Below, in pieces: positions 14,857-22,706 of a stretch of 32,707 bases of DNA. Numbering within the stretch: position 1 is the stretch's first letter; the number at the start of each line of letters is the position of its first letter. The DNA comes from Caldilineaceae bacterium bin5 (GTDB lineage Bacteria; Chloroflexota; Anaerolineae; Caldilineales; Caldilineaceae). A program made the position numbers and the translations under genes. The notes below the pieces were generated by a model, which made no database searches, had not been told where the DNA came from, and saw only the letters and a program-made list of their open reading frames with translations. The stretch is from positions 1-32,707 of the forward strand of contig MPML01000061.1 of assembly GCA_002238445.1 (NCBI GenBank). The letters run 5' to 3'.

Positions 14857-15029
14857 TAGCCACCGAGATTTAGTGTGAGAATTCTGTCCGGTATCGAGAC
14901 AAAGCGTTGGGCGGCATATCTCTCTGCCAAACCCTCTAAGTTTAGTCGGCTAATGCGTTCATGCATGTTCACCAAGTGCTCATCGTCGAGCAGATAGTCG
15001 TCGGAAACCGGCTTCCACTCCCTAGTCGC
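14856..15029 (-). other. Open frame overlapping the 3' end of the ApeA-like gene (57 codons, no clear start)
   Basis: On the minus strand, from just inside the end of the ApeA-like gene, one frame reads EWKPVSDDYLLDDEHLVNMH and continues through RISRLNLEGLAERYAAQRF to a TAA at 14856-14858, where MITE A begins. The composition looks protein-like. It has no ATG near its beginning; ATG or GTG codons occur only about 20 residues in. It could be the natural C-terminus of the upstream protein separated by a frameshift, or the start-less remnant of a following gene. Confidence 0.4.
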
Positions 15030-16413
15030 CTACAATCCCCAGCCTTTTTTGTAAGAGCGGATACCGCATCGCCATTTGCCAGATGTGGTCATGGTCGATT
15101 TCCAAAAGCCGAAGCAAGTGCAACTGCACCAAAGCTTCAAGTTTGGAGCGCAATCGCCGCAACTCTCCAGCGTCGGTCACTGCCCGTTCCTTGATGCCTG
15201 CGTCATAGTGAGTTAGATAGTTCCGCGTGTAGACCACTCGGTTCACAAATGCTGCGCGCTCGGATTCAGATCCGAACAGGTTATCAAATGGGGTGACCAT
15301 CTTCTTTATCCTGTTTCGGAGCGAAGGCTCGTTTGCATATCTGAGCTTTTCCCGTACCCAGCCTCTCCAAGTTTCGGGTGTGCTCTGAACGATCGAATCG
15401 AGGCGAATGTTGAATTCTTCGACCGGCATTTGCGTCTCGGAGGAGCTTCTTCGATGCAGCGATTCTATGCCATGTACGAGGAACAGAAAGCCTCCTTCCA
15501 AGTGCATAAACCGGTTCGCCGTGACCGCGAAGTAAAGGTTGAACGTCGGTTCGTATTCCTCATAACGTTCCAGCCATCTGGGGAGGTACTCGTGGATGTT
15601 GTGGGCCATCTCGTGGAATGAGATGAGAAAGTTTCCTGCGCTGATGTTCTCTTTACGCAGGTCATATGGATCGAATCGGCCGTATATGGCCACCGCACCG
15701 TGGGCAGTGTGCGGCGCGTTCAATTCCCGCCGAGAACCAGTGATGGAGGTGAAGGAAACTGAGCGGTCAAAGACCAAGCAAAGGAAGTTCTTGATTTTCT
15801 GCAACACCTGCATGAAGTCGGAGAATGCGCGCATTCGGCTTGACTCTACGCTGATGCTCATTTGGGTGGTGACAGTTTCCTGAAACAGGCCCGAGCTCGT
15901 GCTCACTCCCATGTAAAAGCCAATGCTGAGATCATCTGGGAGTTGGAAAGAGATTGACTCTGGCTGGCTGTAGGTAAACGACATTTGCCCGGTGGGGCCC
16001 ATCTCGTGTGAGAACGGGCGATGATGGAAGGAGAACCACTCGTCGAGCCCTTCGACCGCGAATGTCATTCTCGAGAAACAGACTTCCCCGGTATCGAAAT
16101 GTACCCCACAGAAGACGCGATCTACATGTAGGCTGGACTTGATCAAGTGTTCAACGTTGACTACGGCAGTCTGTTGAGTGACTACACAATCAACCAATGT
16201 CACGGGGCCTTCTTTGTCCGTCACTCCCAGAATGTGTAACTTCTCCCCCGTGAGTTGCTGAAGAGGTCTGTCGTGGGTCGCATCAAAGGCGCCAAATGTC
16301 TCCAGAGACGCCTCTCCTTTCGCAGAAATACGAAGTACTCCTGTCAGTCTGTTGTCGGGTTTTTCTGCCAGCCAGAAGTAACCGTATGTTTCTATGGACT
16401 CTGGAAGTTGCAT
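15022..16413 (-). CDS. ApeA-like HEPN protein (probable anti-phage abortive-infection factor)
   Basis: A 463-residue protein that appears intact. The N-terminal region (about 8-290) opens ETYGYFWLAEKPDNRLTGVL, the pattern of ApeA N-terminal domains (GxFWLPxxPDNxxxGxLxIS). The C-terminal helical region contains VYTRNYLTHYD, with the HEPN ribonuclease motif Rx4H at R397-H402. Family knowledge: ApeA proteins are single-gene anti-phage systems, thought to stop translation through HEPN RNase activity on infection. A ribosome site GAGAGGAG lies before the ATG at 16411-16413. MITE B ends only 15 bases upstream of that ATG and MITE A lies 165 bases past the stop, so the gene sits between direct repeats and its promoter must lie in or beyond MITE B. 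Domain calls are by eye. Confidence 0.8.
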   Translation of the reverse strand: MQLPESIETYGYFWLAEKPDNRLTGVLRISAKGEASLETFGAFDATHDRPLQQLTGEKLHILGVTDKEGPVTLVDCVVTQQTAVVNVEHLIKSSLHVDRVFCGVHFDTGEVCFSRMTFAVEGLDEWFSFHHRPFSHEMGPTGQMSFTYSQPESISFQLPDDLSIGFYMGVSTSSGLFQETVTTQMSISVESSRMRAFSDFMQVLQKIKNFLCLVFDRSVSFTSITGSRRELNAPHTAHGAVAIYGRFDPYDLRKENISAGNFLISFHEMAHNIHEYLPRWLERYEEYEPTFNLYFAVTANRFMHLEGGFLFLVHGIESLHRRSSSETQMPVEEFNIRLDSIVQSTPETWRGWVREKLRYANEPSLRNRIKKMVTPFDNLFGSESERAAFVNRVVYTRNYLTHYDAGIKERAVTDAGELRRLRSKLEALVQLHLLRLLEIDHDHIWQMAMRYPLLQKRLGIVGD

Positions 16414-16428
16414 CAGGCTCCTCTCGTA

Positions 16429-16591
16429 GTACTACAACCGTAATTCACGAATTTGCAGTTTTTCCAGAGAAAATAAGGGCGCGAAGGCGCATTTGGAACA
16501 GCCACGGAACTGTATGAACGGCTTCAATGCAGTCACTTCTGCGCCTCTTTTCTCCTTCGGTCTTCAGCCAACACGAGTGCGGTTGTAGTAC
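16429..16591. mobile_element. TA-type MITE, copy B (163 bp)
   Basis: Perfect 11-bp inverted ends GTACTACAACC, flanked by TA at 16427-16428 and 16592-16593. A direct repeat of copy A. It lies immediately upstream of the ApeA-like gene and abuts the body of the IS66-type MITE (16595-16875). No other gene lies in 16414-16973; the last 90 bases show nothing recognisable. Confidence 0.8.
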
Positions 16592-16973
16592 TAAGCCATA
16601 TACAGTGGCTGTGTGGACCAGACCTTCAGTCCTGCCGCCATTCGGGCTATCTCATCGTGTACTCGTTGGCCGCCGCCACCTTGGACGGGACGCACCGCTG
16701 GAATTACGGCGTACGGTGGATGAGGCATGTTTTTGGAGGGGGGCGTTGCGGGGGCGCAGCCCCTGCACAAGGGATAGTCGAAGGCCCGACCGCCCAAATG
16801 ACAACCATGAGGAGAGAGTAAACACCTTGACTCGCCTCATTCAGGTTCGCAAATCAGTTGTGGCTGAGTAGTTACGTTTTCAGTAACACCATACGCCTGC
16901 GTCAGGCGCAGCTCGTAAGAACTTCCGTATAACGCGAGTGCAAGCAAGATGCCCACGAGCCTGGGCACAGTTG

Positions 16974-18056
16974 CTATGAAGCGGATTCGTACAGCGAACT
17001 GACCTGCACCCGGCGCCCTTCATCGGCCGCCGAGCGGTAGGCCGCATCCAGAAGCTCGACCGTGTGCCAGCCGACCTCCGCCGGCGATCGGTTCGGCGCG
17101 CCGCGCACGACGACGTCGACAAGGTTGTTCGCCGGCGCCGACGACAGATAACTCTGCTCCTCCGTCATGGGCGGCAACTCCTCCACAGTCCCGTCTGCAT
17201 AGTAAATTGTACAGCGCTTGTGGATAATGTCGGCGTTGATCCACCCCCGGTCACAGTAGATCTGCACCACCATCTCCTGCTCCGGGCCGCCGGCATGCAG
17301 CGTGCCGGAACTGCCGACATTGGCCAGCGCGCCGTTGTCCATCTTCACGATCATCGCGTCAACCACATCCACCCGTGTATCGAGATTTTCCATCAGCGCC
17401 AGCACGCTGACCGGCCTCAGTCCGGTCATATGCAGCATCAGCCCCACCGAATGGGTCGCCTGCAGATGACCCTGGCCGCCGCCCGAGCGCTCCGGATCGC
17501 TGTAGACATCGCCGGGTCCGGTAACCGGGTAGGCGTACAGGTTGTCGTGGACGCTGTCATCACCCCGGTACAGTGAAATGACGCTGGAGGCGAACATGTT
17601 GTTGATATAACGTATCCCGCCCAGCCGTCCCGCGGCGATCACCTCCTTGACCCGCAGCACATGGGGGTTGTAGTTCCACGGGTAGCCGATGATCAGCTGG
17701 CATCCGCGTTCGCGGCTGAGTTCGGTCAGATGGCGTGCGTGCTTCGCGAACAGCGTCATCGGCTTTTCCAGGACCACGTGCAGACCCTGCTCAAGGCAGG
17801 CGCGCGCGGCCTCGTAATGGGCGGCGTGCCAGACCGCGATCACGACGCCGTCCAGCCGCTCCTGCGCCAGCATCTCGTGAATGTCGGTATAGGTCCGTTC
17901 CACACCGAAGTGCCGGGCCGCTTTGTCCAGCACATCCGCGCGGACGTCGGCCAGGGCAACGAGGTCGGCGTTCGGATTGGCCTGCAGCGCGGGAATATGG
18001 GCGGTCGTTGACCACCATCCGGTTCCGATGACGGCAATTCGGGCTGTGTCGGGCAT
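16974..18056 (-). CDS. Gfo/Idh/MocA-family oxidoreductase
   Basis: A 360-residue NAD(P)-dependent sugar or polyol dehydrogenase. The N-terminal Rossmann motif AVIGTGWWSTTAH is at residues 8-20. The family motif LEKPM has its catalytic-region Lys at about 98. The second domain contains the GGGQGHLQATHSVGLMLHMT segment, with the conserved His found in the active site of inositol- and glucose-fructose-oxidoreductase relatives. The start is the ATG at 18054-18056. It is followed upstream on the same strand by a TIM-barrel isomerase-like gene 84 bases away, a common pairing in inositol and sugar-acid catabolism. The exact substrate is unknown. Confidence 0.9.
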   Translation of the reverse strand: MPDTARIAVIGTGWWSTTAHIPALQANPNADLVALADVRADVLDKAARHFGVERTYTDIHEMLAQERLDGVVIAVWHAAHYEAARACLEQGLHVVLEKPMTLFAKHARHLTELSRERGCQLIIGYPWNYNPHVLRVKEVIAAGRLGGIRYINNMFASSVISLYRGDDSVHDNLYAYPVTGPGDVYSDPERSGGGQGHLQATHSVGLMLHMTGLRPVSVLALMENLDTRVDVVDAMIVKMDNGALANVGSSGTLHAGGPEQEMVVQIYCDRGWINADIIHKRCTIYYADGTVEELPPMTEEQSYLSSAPANNLVDVVVRGAPNRSPAEVGWHTVELLDAAYRSAADEGRRVQVSSLYESAS

Positions 18057-18140
18057 GGGAGTCTTTCCAGTTCTTAGTTTTCAGCCTTTAGCGGCTGCGT
18101 TCGATTTGGAACACGAGTGAAAAATGGCTAGCGACCTTCG

Positions 18141-18977
18141 CTATTCACTAGCCGCCAGCAGGCGTCTGATCTCATCCCGCATCCTGATCGTCTCGGTCAT
18201 CACATCCACCTGGTCACAGTCCATCCACGGATCGTGTTCATACTCCAGCGTCAGGTAGCCGCTGTAGCCCGCGGCCTCAAGCAGCTCGACCACGGCGGGG
18301 AAGTCGATCACCCCGTCATCCCAGCGCGCCTGCAGCTTGTCGCGGCAAGCTTGCCGCAGATGGACATGGCCGGCGTAGGGGACGAGTGGATCCACGTCTG
18401 CCGGCGCATAACCCTGCGCCACAAAGTGGGAATAATCCAGCACGATTTTGAGCGCGGGATTCTGCTGCAGAAATGTCAACGTATCGAATGGACTTTCCAG
18501 CACCGACTCAACGTGCGGCTCAAACAGAAAAGTCACATTCTCGGCCGCGGCCAGCGCCGCCAGTTCGTTCATCGCCGCTGCCGACAGCTCCACCGCCTCT
18601 TCGTGGGTGATGCCCGCCTGGTCAACGCCCGGCAGCACCAGCACCGACGGGATGCGCGCAGCGGTACAAAAATGGAGTACCTGCTTGAACGTCTCCAAGT
18701 TGGCGGCCCGTACGCTCTCATCCACCGAATTAATCGGCCTGTCGTCAAATCCATCCCCGAAAACGTAGAGCAGATTGCTGAGCGGGAGGCCGGCCTCGGT
18801 TACGCGGCGGGCTTGCCCCTCCGGATCGCGTTCGATCTCGCGCGAATCGAGCAGCCCGCCGGGCACGGCCATCAGGTCCATCGCCCCTATTCCCAGCGCC
18901 TGCCATATCGCGGCCGATTCCGACAAACTAGCGCCCACGAAGGACCAGGCAGCGCCGGCGAGTTTTACGGTGGTCAT
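18141..18977 (-). CDS. Sugar phosphate isomerase/epimerase-like TIM barrel
   Basis: A 278-residue protein of the xylose-isomerase-like TIM-barrel family (AP endonuclease 2 superfamily). Metal-ligand segments appear in the expected order: FLFEPHVES (Glu), VLDYSHF (Asp), AGHVHLRQA (His pair) and LTLEYEHDPW (Glu). Relatives include inosose dehydratase, hydroxypyruvate isomerase and 3-keto-sugar epimerases. It is probably co-transcribed with the Gfo/Idh gene at 16974-18056, which follows on the minus strand. The ATG at 18975-18977 is preceded on its strand by GGAGACAACC. Confidence 0.88.
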   Translation of the reverse strand: MTTVKLAGAAWSFVGASLSESAAIWQALGIGAMDLMAVPGGLLDSREIERDPEGQARRVTEAGLPLSNLLYVFGDGFDDRPINSVDESVRAANLETFKQVLHFCTAARIPSVLVLPGVDQAGITHEEAVELSAAAMNELAALAAAENVTFLFEPHVESVLESPFDTLTFLQQNPALKIVLDYSHFVAQGYAPADVDPLVPYAGHVHLRQACRDKLQARWDDGVIDFPAVVELLEAAGYSGYLTLEYEHDPWMDCDQVDVMTETIRMRDEIRRLLAASE

Positions 18978-19398
18978 GGTTGTCTCCAGTTCATCGTGTA
19001 AGCAGGAAGCGAGTCGGTTTAATGCACCTATTCGCTGAATCCTTTACTTAATCCTTGTCTAAAACCTTTACTTACTGGCCAAAATCTACCAAGGATAAGT
19101 AAAGGTTTAGACAAAGGGAAGCGAATTGTGCTGAGGATTGTGCAAGATATTTTTCAAAATGTGAAGTGCAAAATATCAGTCTGCTTCCTGTTTTTATTAT
19201 AGAGGTGCTTGGATCTGATGAGATTCGACTGATTTGTGCGAAGAAGTACGCATTTTAGCCGACATTCAGGCGATAGGCCCGCATAAGCAGGCAAGGCGAC
19301 TACTTTGTCGTCGCTGGCTCCCAGGCGTCTGGATACTTAGCGAACACCAAATGAATTCGTTACGCACACAACTTTGCTGAATCCTTTACTTAAACCCT
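18978..19398. repeat. Gap with four CCTTTACTTA repeats and a long hairpin
   Basis: CCTTTACTTA occurs at 19041-19050, 19065-19074 and 19383-19392, and inverted at 19096-19105. The segments 19053-19074 and 19096-19117 form an inverted repeat of about 22 bases with one mismatch and a 21-base loop. GCTGAATCCTTTACTTAA occurs twice (19034 and 19376, the first differing at the last base or so), bracketing about 340 bases of AT-rich, non-coding sequence. This could be an excised or decayed mobile element, or protein-binding sites. No gene is seen. Confidence 0.5.
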
Positions 19399-19710
19399 TA
19401 CTATATTCACGAGCTGTGGCACTGTCCCTTCGATGTCTCCTTCCCTACCAATACGCCGCAGTGGGAACGGGCCCCGATAGACCCTGAGCGCTTTCGCATC
19501 GGGGACAATCTCTGGGAAAGACGCCAATCGATCTGGAGCGTACGCGATATGGTCAACTCGATCAGGGAGAATCGCCAGCCACAGCTTGGCGGCGCGGCCG
19601 CGCTGACTTCGCTGGAATGCGTCGCGGCGGTCTACGAGTCCCATTTCACGGGCACGAGGGCGACTTTGCCCTTGAGAGATCGCCGTCACCCGCTTATCAA
19701 GCGTCTCTAA
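19399..19710 (+). pseudogene. C-terminal fragment of a Gfo/Idh-type oxidoreductase
   Basis: A 103-codon open frame on the plus strand reads YYIHELWHCPFDVSFP, then SVRDMVNSIRENRQPQLGGA, then VAAVYESHFTGTRATLPLRD and stops at 19708-19710. This is the usual tail of Gfo/Idh/MocA proteins (D-x-V-x-S-I-R-x-N-R-x-P; A-V-Y-E-S-H-x-T-G-x-x-V-x-L-P-L). The N-terminal Rossmann half is absent; the preceding sequence is the CCTTTACTTA repeat region. It is not a copy of the intact Gfo/Idh gene nearby, and it lies on the opposite strand, together with the SDR remnant that follows. Confidence 0.75.
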
Positions 19711-19711
19711 T

Positions 19712-19990
19712 CGCTACGAAGGGCCTCTCCGCACGGCATACGGGTAAACGCGATCCACCCGGGCACGACCGAGACAGGGATGACCAACTACTTCTTATCC
19801 CACGGCGGAGACGCGCGCTGAGCGGGAGAAGACGACTCCCCTCAATCGCTTTGTGCAGCCGGAGGAGGTGGCGGCCGCGGCTGTGTTTCTGGCATCCGAT
19901 GACGCGGCCGCGATTGCGGGCCGCTCGCTTGTCATTGACGGCGGATTCCAGAACGGCCTGTTGCAGCCGGTGGAACGTATGCTGTCGTAA
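19712..19990 (+). pseudogene. C-terminal fragment of an SDR, internally deleted and frameshifted
   Basis: Plus-strand pieces of an SDR in shifted frames: ATKGLSA (the Tyr/Lys helix), then HGIRVNAIHPGTTETGMTNY, then, after a frame change near 19820, RFVQPEEVAAAAVFLASDDA and AGRSLVIDGGFQNG, ending at TAA 19988-19990. The helix between ATKGLSA and HGIRVNAI is deleted. Together with the Gfo/Idh remnant just before it, this looks like the eroded 3' part of a former plus-strand catabolic operon. Confidence 0.75.
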
Positions 19991-20026
19991 ACAGGCGTGG
20001 AATCGAGGGAATGGCGGCGAGAGCGG

Positions 20027-20896
20027 TCAGGCGGTTTGAATTTGCTCGATGGCGGCAAGGAGATTGTCCCGGCTTTGTCGTGAACCGACCTTCAACGTCT
20101 CCAACGTGCTGTCAACTTTACGCTCGTACTCGACCGCCCAGACGCCGTCGAACGAATCGAGCAGCGTGCGGATGATCGGCGGCCAGTCGATGTCGCCCTC
20201 TCCAAATGCGCGATACTCCACACCGGAGGCCAGACGGGCAACATCTTTCCAGTGCGTATAGACCACCCTGTCCTGGATTGCGAGCAGGGCTTCGTAGGGA
20301 TCTTCACCACCATAGGCATAGTTGGCCGGATCGTAAGTAACGCCCACCGATTTGTAAGGAACCATATCCAGCAGCCGTTTGAGCCGCGCGCCCGTGGCCG
20401 ATGTGCCTCCGTGATTCTCAATCGCCAATGACACATTTTTCGCCTGAGCGTAGCTGCCGAGCCGGTTGAAGGCCGCGCTGAGCGTCTCGTACAGGGCGTC
20501 CGTCACCCGCTCTGCCGGCAGCACATAGTGTTTGGAGTGTGTAAAGTCATGCTCGGTGAAGACCCGCACCACACGCGCGTCGAGCGCGTCAGCATGGTCG
20601 ATCACCTTAGTCAGTTCGTCGCAGCGATCTTCGGCCACATCCCCGTACAGCCCGACCACCGCCCCGCCGCCGAGAGCGGCGATTTTGACCCCGGCATTCG
20701 CCGCCATGCGCCGCACAGCGTCCAACTCCTGGGGGGTGGCATCGATTGCGATCTTGTTGCGGGACTCCTCTTCAAGCCAGCCGCAGTCGATTTCGACCAA
20801 CGTCAGTCCGATTTCACGCGAGGCCGCGAAGAACTCGGGTACGGTGTACTCGCGAAAGCCATACGATGCGTTGCCCAACGCGATCCTGGTAGACAT
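20027..20896 (-). CDS. Sugar phosphate isomerase/epimerase-like TIM barrel
   Basis: A 289-residue xylose-isomerase-like TIM-barrel protein. The metal-ligand segments are AIENHGG (Glu), VTYDPANYAYGG (Asp), YTHWKDV (His) and WAVEYER (Glu), in family order. It begins MSTRIALGNASYGFREYTVP, typical of this group. It is the last gene of a minus-strand run (SDR, SDR, double-VOC protein, TIM barrel) with gaps of 17, 15 and 79 bases, so the four may form one operon. It is distinct from the TIM barrel at 18141-18977. Likely role: isomerisation, epimerisation or dehydration of a keto-sugar or sugar acid. Confidence 0.88.
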   Translation of the reverse strand: MSTRIALGNASYGFREYTVPEFFAASREIGLTLVEIDCGWLEEESRNKIAIDATPQELDAVRRMAANAGVKIAALGGGAVVGLYGDVAEDRCDELTKVIDHADALDARVVRVFTEHDFTHSKHYVLPAERVTDALYETLSAAFNRLGSYAQAKNVSLAIENHGGTSATGARLKRLLDMVPYKSVGVTYDPANYAYGGEDPYEALLAIQDRVVYTHWKDVARLASGVEYRAFGEGDIDWPPIIRTLLDSFDGVWAVEYERKVDSTLETLKVGSRQSRDNLLAAIEQIQTA

Positions 20897-20975
20897 CAGA
20901 ACGCCCTCCTGGCATGGTTCGACGATAACGAACGGTCGGATGAGATACGGGGCTGCTCTCCCCTTTCGGCGGCCT

Positions 20976-22691
20976 TCAGGTGCGAAGATGCTGTTGTTCG
21001 CCGGCTTGGCTCACCTGTAGATTACGCCAGCGGCCAGTGACGCCCTGGCCAAAAATCGTTTGCCTGTACTCCGGGTCCAGACCAGGCAAGATGCCGCCGC
21101 GACCATCCGGAAGATCGTCCAGCAGTGTGAAGATCGCCATATTCACCGAAAAGCGAATCGGCTTGATCACCGGCGCTGCCGGCGGGTCGACCGTCGCTAC
21201 CCACTCTATCTGATGGACTAGCTCCCCGTCCACGTACCACTCGGCGCGATCAGGGCCGGGCGTCAGCACGCTGTCCTCGCCGGGATCGTAGCGGATCTCG
21301 TAGCGATGCCAGGATCCCGGCTCGATTTCCAAATCGGTCAGCGCCGGATCCGCCATAGGCAGGACGGAGCCGACGCCGCCTGGCGCCGTAACGACGAACA
21401 GCTCGCGCAGCGCCATGACGCGGCGATTGGATATTTCGAAGTTGATGACCATACCGGTCGAATCGTCGATCAGGGCGATGGCGGCGCACCCCAAACGGGG
21501 GTCGTCCGGGTCGGCCGCGAAGGGATTGCCCTCCGTTCCATGCACATCGACGGCCATGTCCACCGCCACAGAAAGACCGTTGCCAGTGGCAAAACGTCGG
21601 TCGGCGGTGACAATCGCCTTGACATGGTCAAGAGGATTGTCGAATGCGATCGTAAAACGCGGGATATCAATTTTGAATTCGGGCCGCTCACGGGTCGGAG
21701 TGGTGAGCGTTGCCGCCGGATCCAGGGCCGTGAAATCGCCCGCCTGCAAGACATGCCAGCCTGCGCCGATTATGGGCGAGCCCGCTGTCCAGTCATCGAA
21801 ATCACGCCCGTCCCCGGCCAGGAGATTGGGGGGGGCGGGCAGACCGCGCCATACATCCACCGTGCGCGGCTCGTTCGGCCAGTCCAGCGGCACGTATCTC
21901 TCCTCGTCCCAGATTTGGTCCAGTTCCGTCGTCAGTTCGATGACATTGCCGGCGGGATCGGGCACATAGATGAAGATATTATGGCCGGGACCGTGCCGGC
22001 TTGGCCCGTAGATGATGGGCACGTCGTTGCGCCAGAGATGATCGCACATGCGCTTTACATCGTTCCAGTCGGCCAGGTCGTAGGCATAGTGGTTCACCTT
22101 GGCGTGCCCGGCATTGAGGAGCGCGATCCCGTGATGATCCTGGTTGCAGCGCAGCCATATCACGGCATCTTCGGCAGTATCCGACACGCGAAAGCCAAGC
22201 GCGTCGGTATAGAAAGCCGCCGCGCGCTTGAGTTCGATGCTTTGCAGCGTGATATGGCCGAACCTGAGCGGGCGGATTTCACGCGGCTGGAGGGGCTGAT
22301 CGAGGCTCCTCATGCCTTCATAAAGCTCGATCCGGTTCCCGTCGACGTCCAAATAGCAAAGGGCTTCGCCGTGGCCCGGCTCAGCGTACGCCCTCTCGTG
22401 CGGATGGAAGCCGCGCTGCGCCAGGGCGTTCCGGGCGGCTTCCAGCGCATCGCCGTCCGTGACTTCCAAGCCCAGATGGTGCAGCTTTCTCTCCTCGCCC
22501 GGATAGATGGCCAGGCAGTGATGTTCAGCATTGCAACGCAGGAAGACCGCGCCGCCGTCGCGCTCGGAGACTTCCAGGCCAACAATTTGTTCGTAGAAGT
22601 CGACAGTCTCCCCGACATTGGGGACGGTGATGGCGACATGGCCCAATCGCTTGATATTGATCATGAGTTGGGGGGAAGAGCGGCGCGCCAC
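20976..22691 (-). CDS. Double VOC-domain (extradiol dioxygenase-like) protein fused to a C-terminal beta-rich domain
   Basis: A 571-residue protein. Two glyoxalase/extradiol-dioxygenase (VOC) domains occupy about 14-130 and 140-262. Each shows the 2-His-1-Glu metal pattern: H18, H71 or H72, and E122 in the first; H146 (FGHITL), H201 (VNHYAYD) and E252 (NVIELTTEL) in the second. In classical extradiol dioxygenases only the C-terminal domain keeps the metal. Residues from about 290 to 571 are a separate, beta-rich domain (FTIAFDNPLDHVKA, WHRYEIRYDPGED, AEWYVDGELVHQIEW) resembling concanavalin-like or glycoside-binding sandwiches, an unusual partner. The GTG at 22691 has AGGAGG 11 bases upstream, overlapping the stop of the preceding SDR, so the genes are coupled. 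An internal ATG at 22664 is the alternative start. Confidence 0.82.
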   Translation of the reverse strand: MARRSSPQLMINIKRLGHVAITVPNVGETVDFYEQIVGLEVSERDGGAVFLRCNAEHHCLAIYPGEERKLHHLGLEVTDGDALEAARNALAQRGFHPHERAYAEPGHGEALCYLDVDGNRIELYEGMRSLDQPLQPREIRPLRFGHITLQSIELKRAAAFYTDALGFRVSDTAEDAVIWLRCNQDHHGIALLNAGHAKVNHYAYDLADWNDVKRMCDHLWRNDVPIIYGPSRHGPGHNIFIYVPDPAGNVIELTTELDQIWDEERYVPLDWPNEPRTVDVWRGLPAPPNLLAGDGRDFDDWTAGSPIIGAGWHVLQAGDFTALDPAATLTTPTRERPEFKIDIPRFTIAFDNPLDHVKAIVTADRRFATGNGLSVAVDMAVDVHGTEGNPFAADPDDPRLGCAAIALIDDSTGMVINFEISNRRVMALRELFVVTAPGGVGSVLPMADPALTDLEIEPGSWHRYEIRYDPGEDSVLTPGPDRAEWYVDGELVHQIEWVATVDPPAAPVIKPIRFSVNMAIFTLLDDLPDGRGGILPGLDPEYRQTIFGQGVTGRWRNLQVSQAGEQQHLRT

Positions 22692-22706
22692 TTCTCCGTG
22701 TTCCTC

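Larger units (their letters stand above)
14682..16875. mobile_element. IS66-type MITE (292 bp) split by a MITE-bounded defence cassette
   Basis: The left end GTAACGACTAA (14682-14692) and the body 16595-16875, ending GGCTGAGTAGTTAC, together make 292 bases, exactly the length of the intact copy at 5397-5688, to which the body is clearly homologous in reverse orientation. The outer flanks are a perfect 8-bp repeat GTTTTCAG (14674-14681 and 16876-16883). The insertion between carries two TA-type MITEs and an ApeA-like gene. Deleting it rejoins GTAACGAC-TA-AGCCATATACAG, matching the end of the other copy. Confidence 0.8.
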
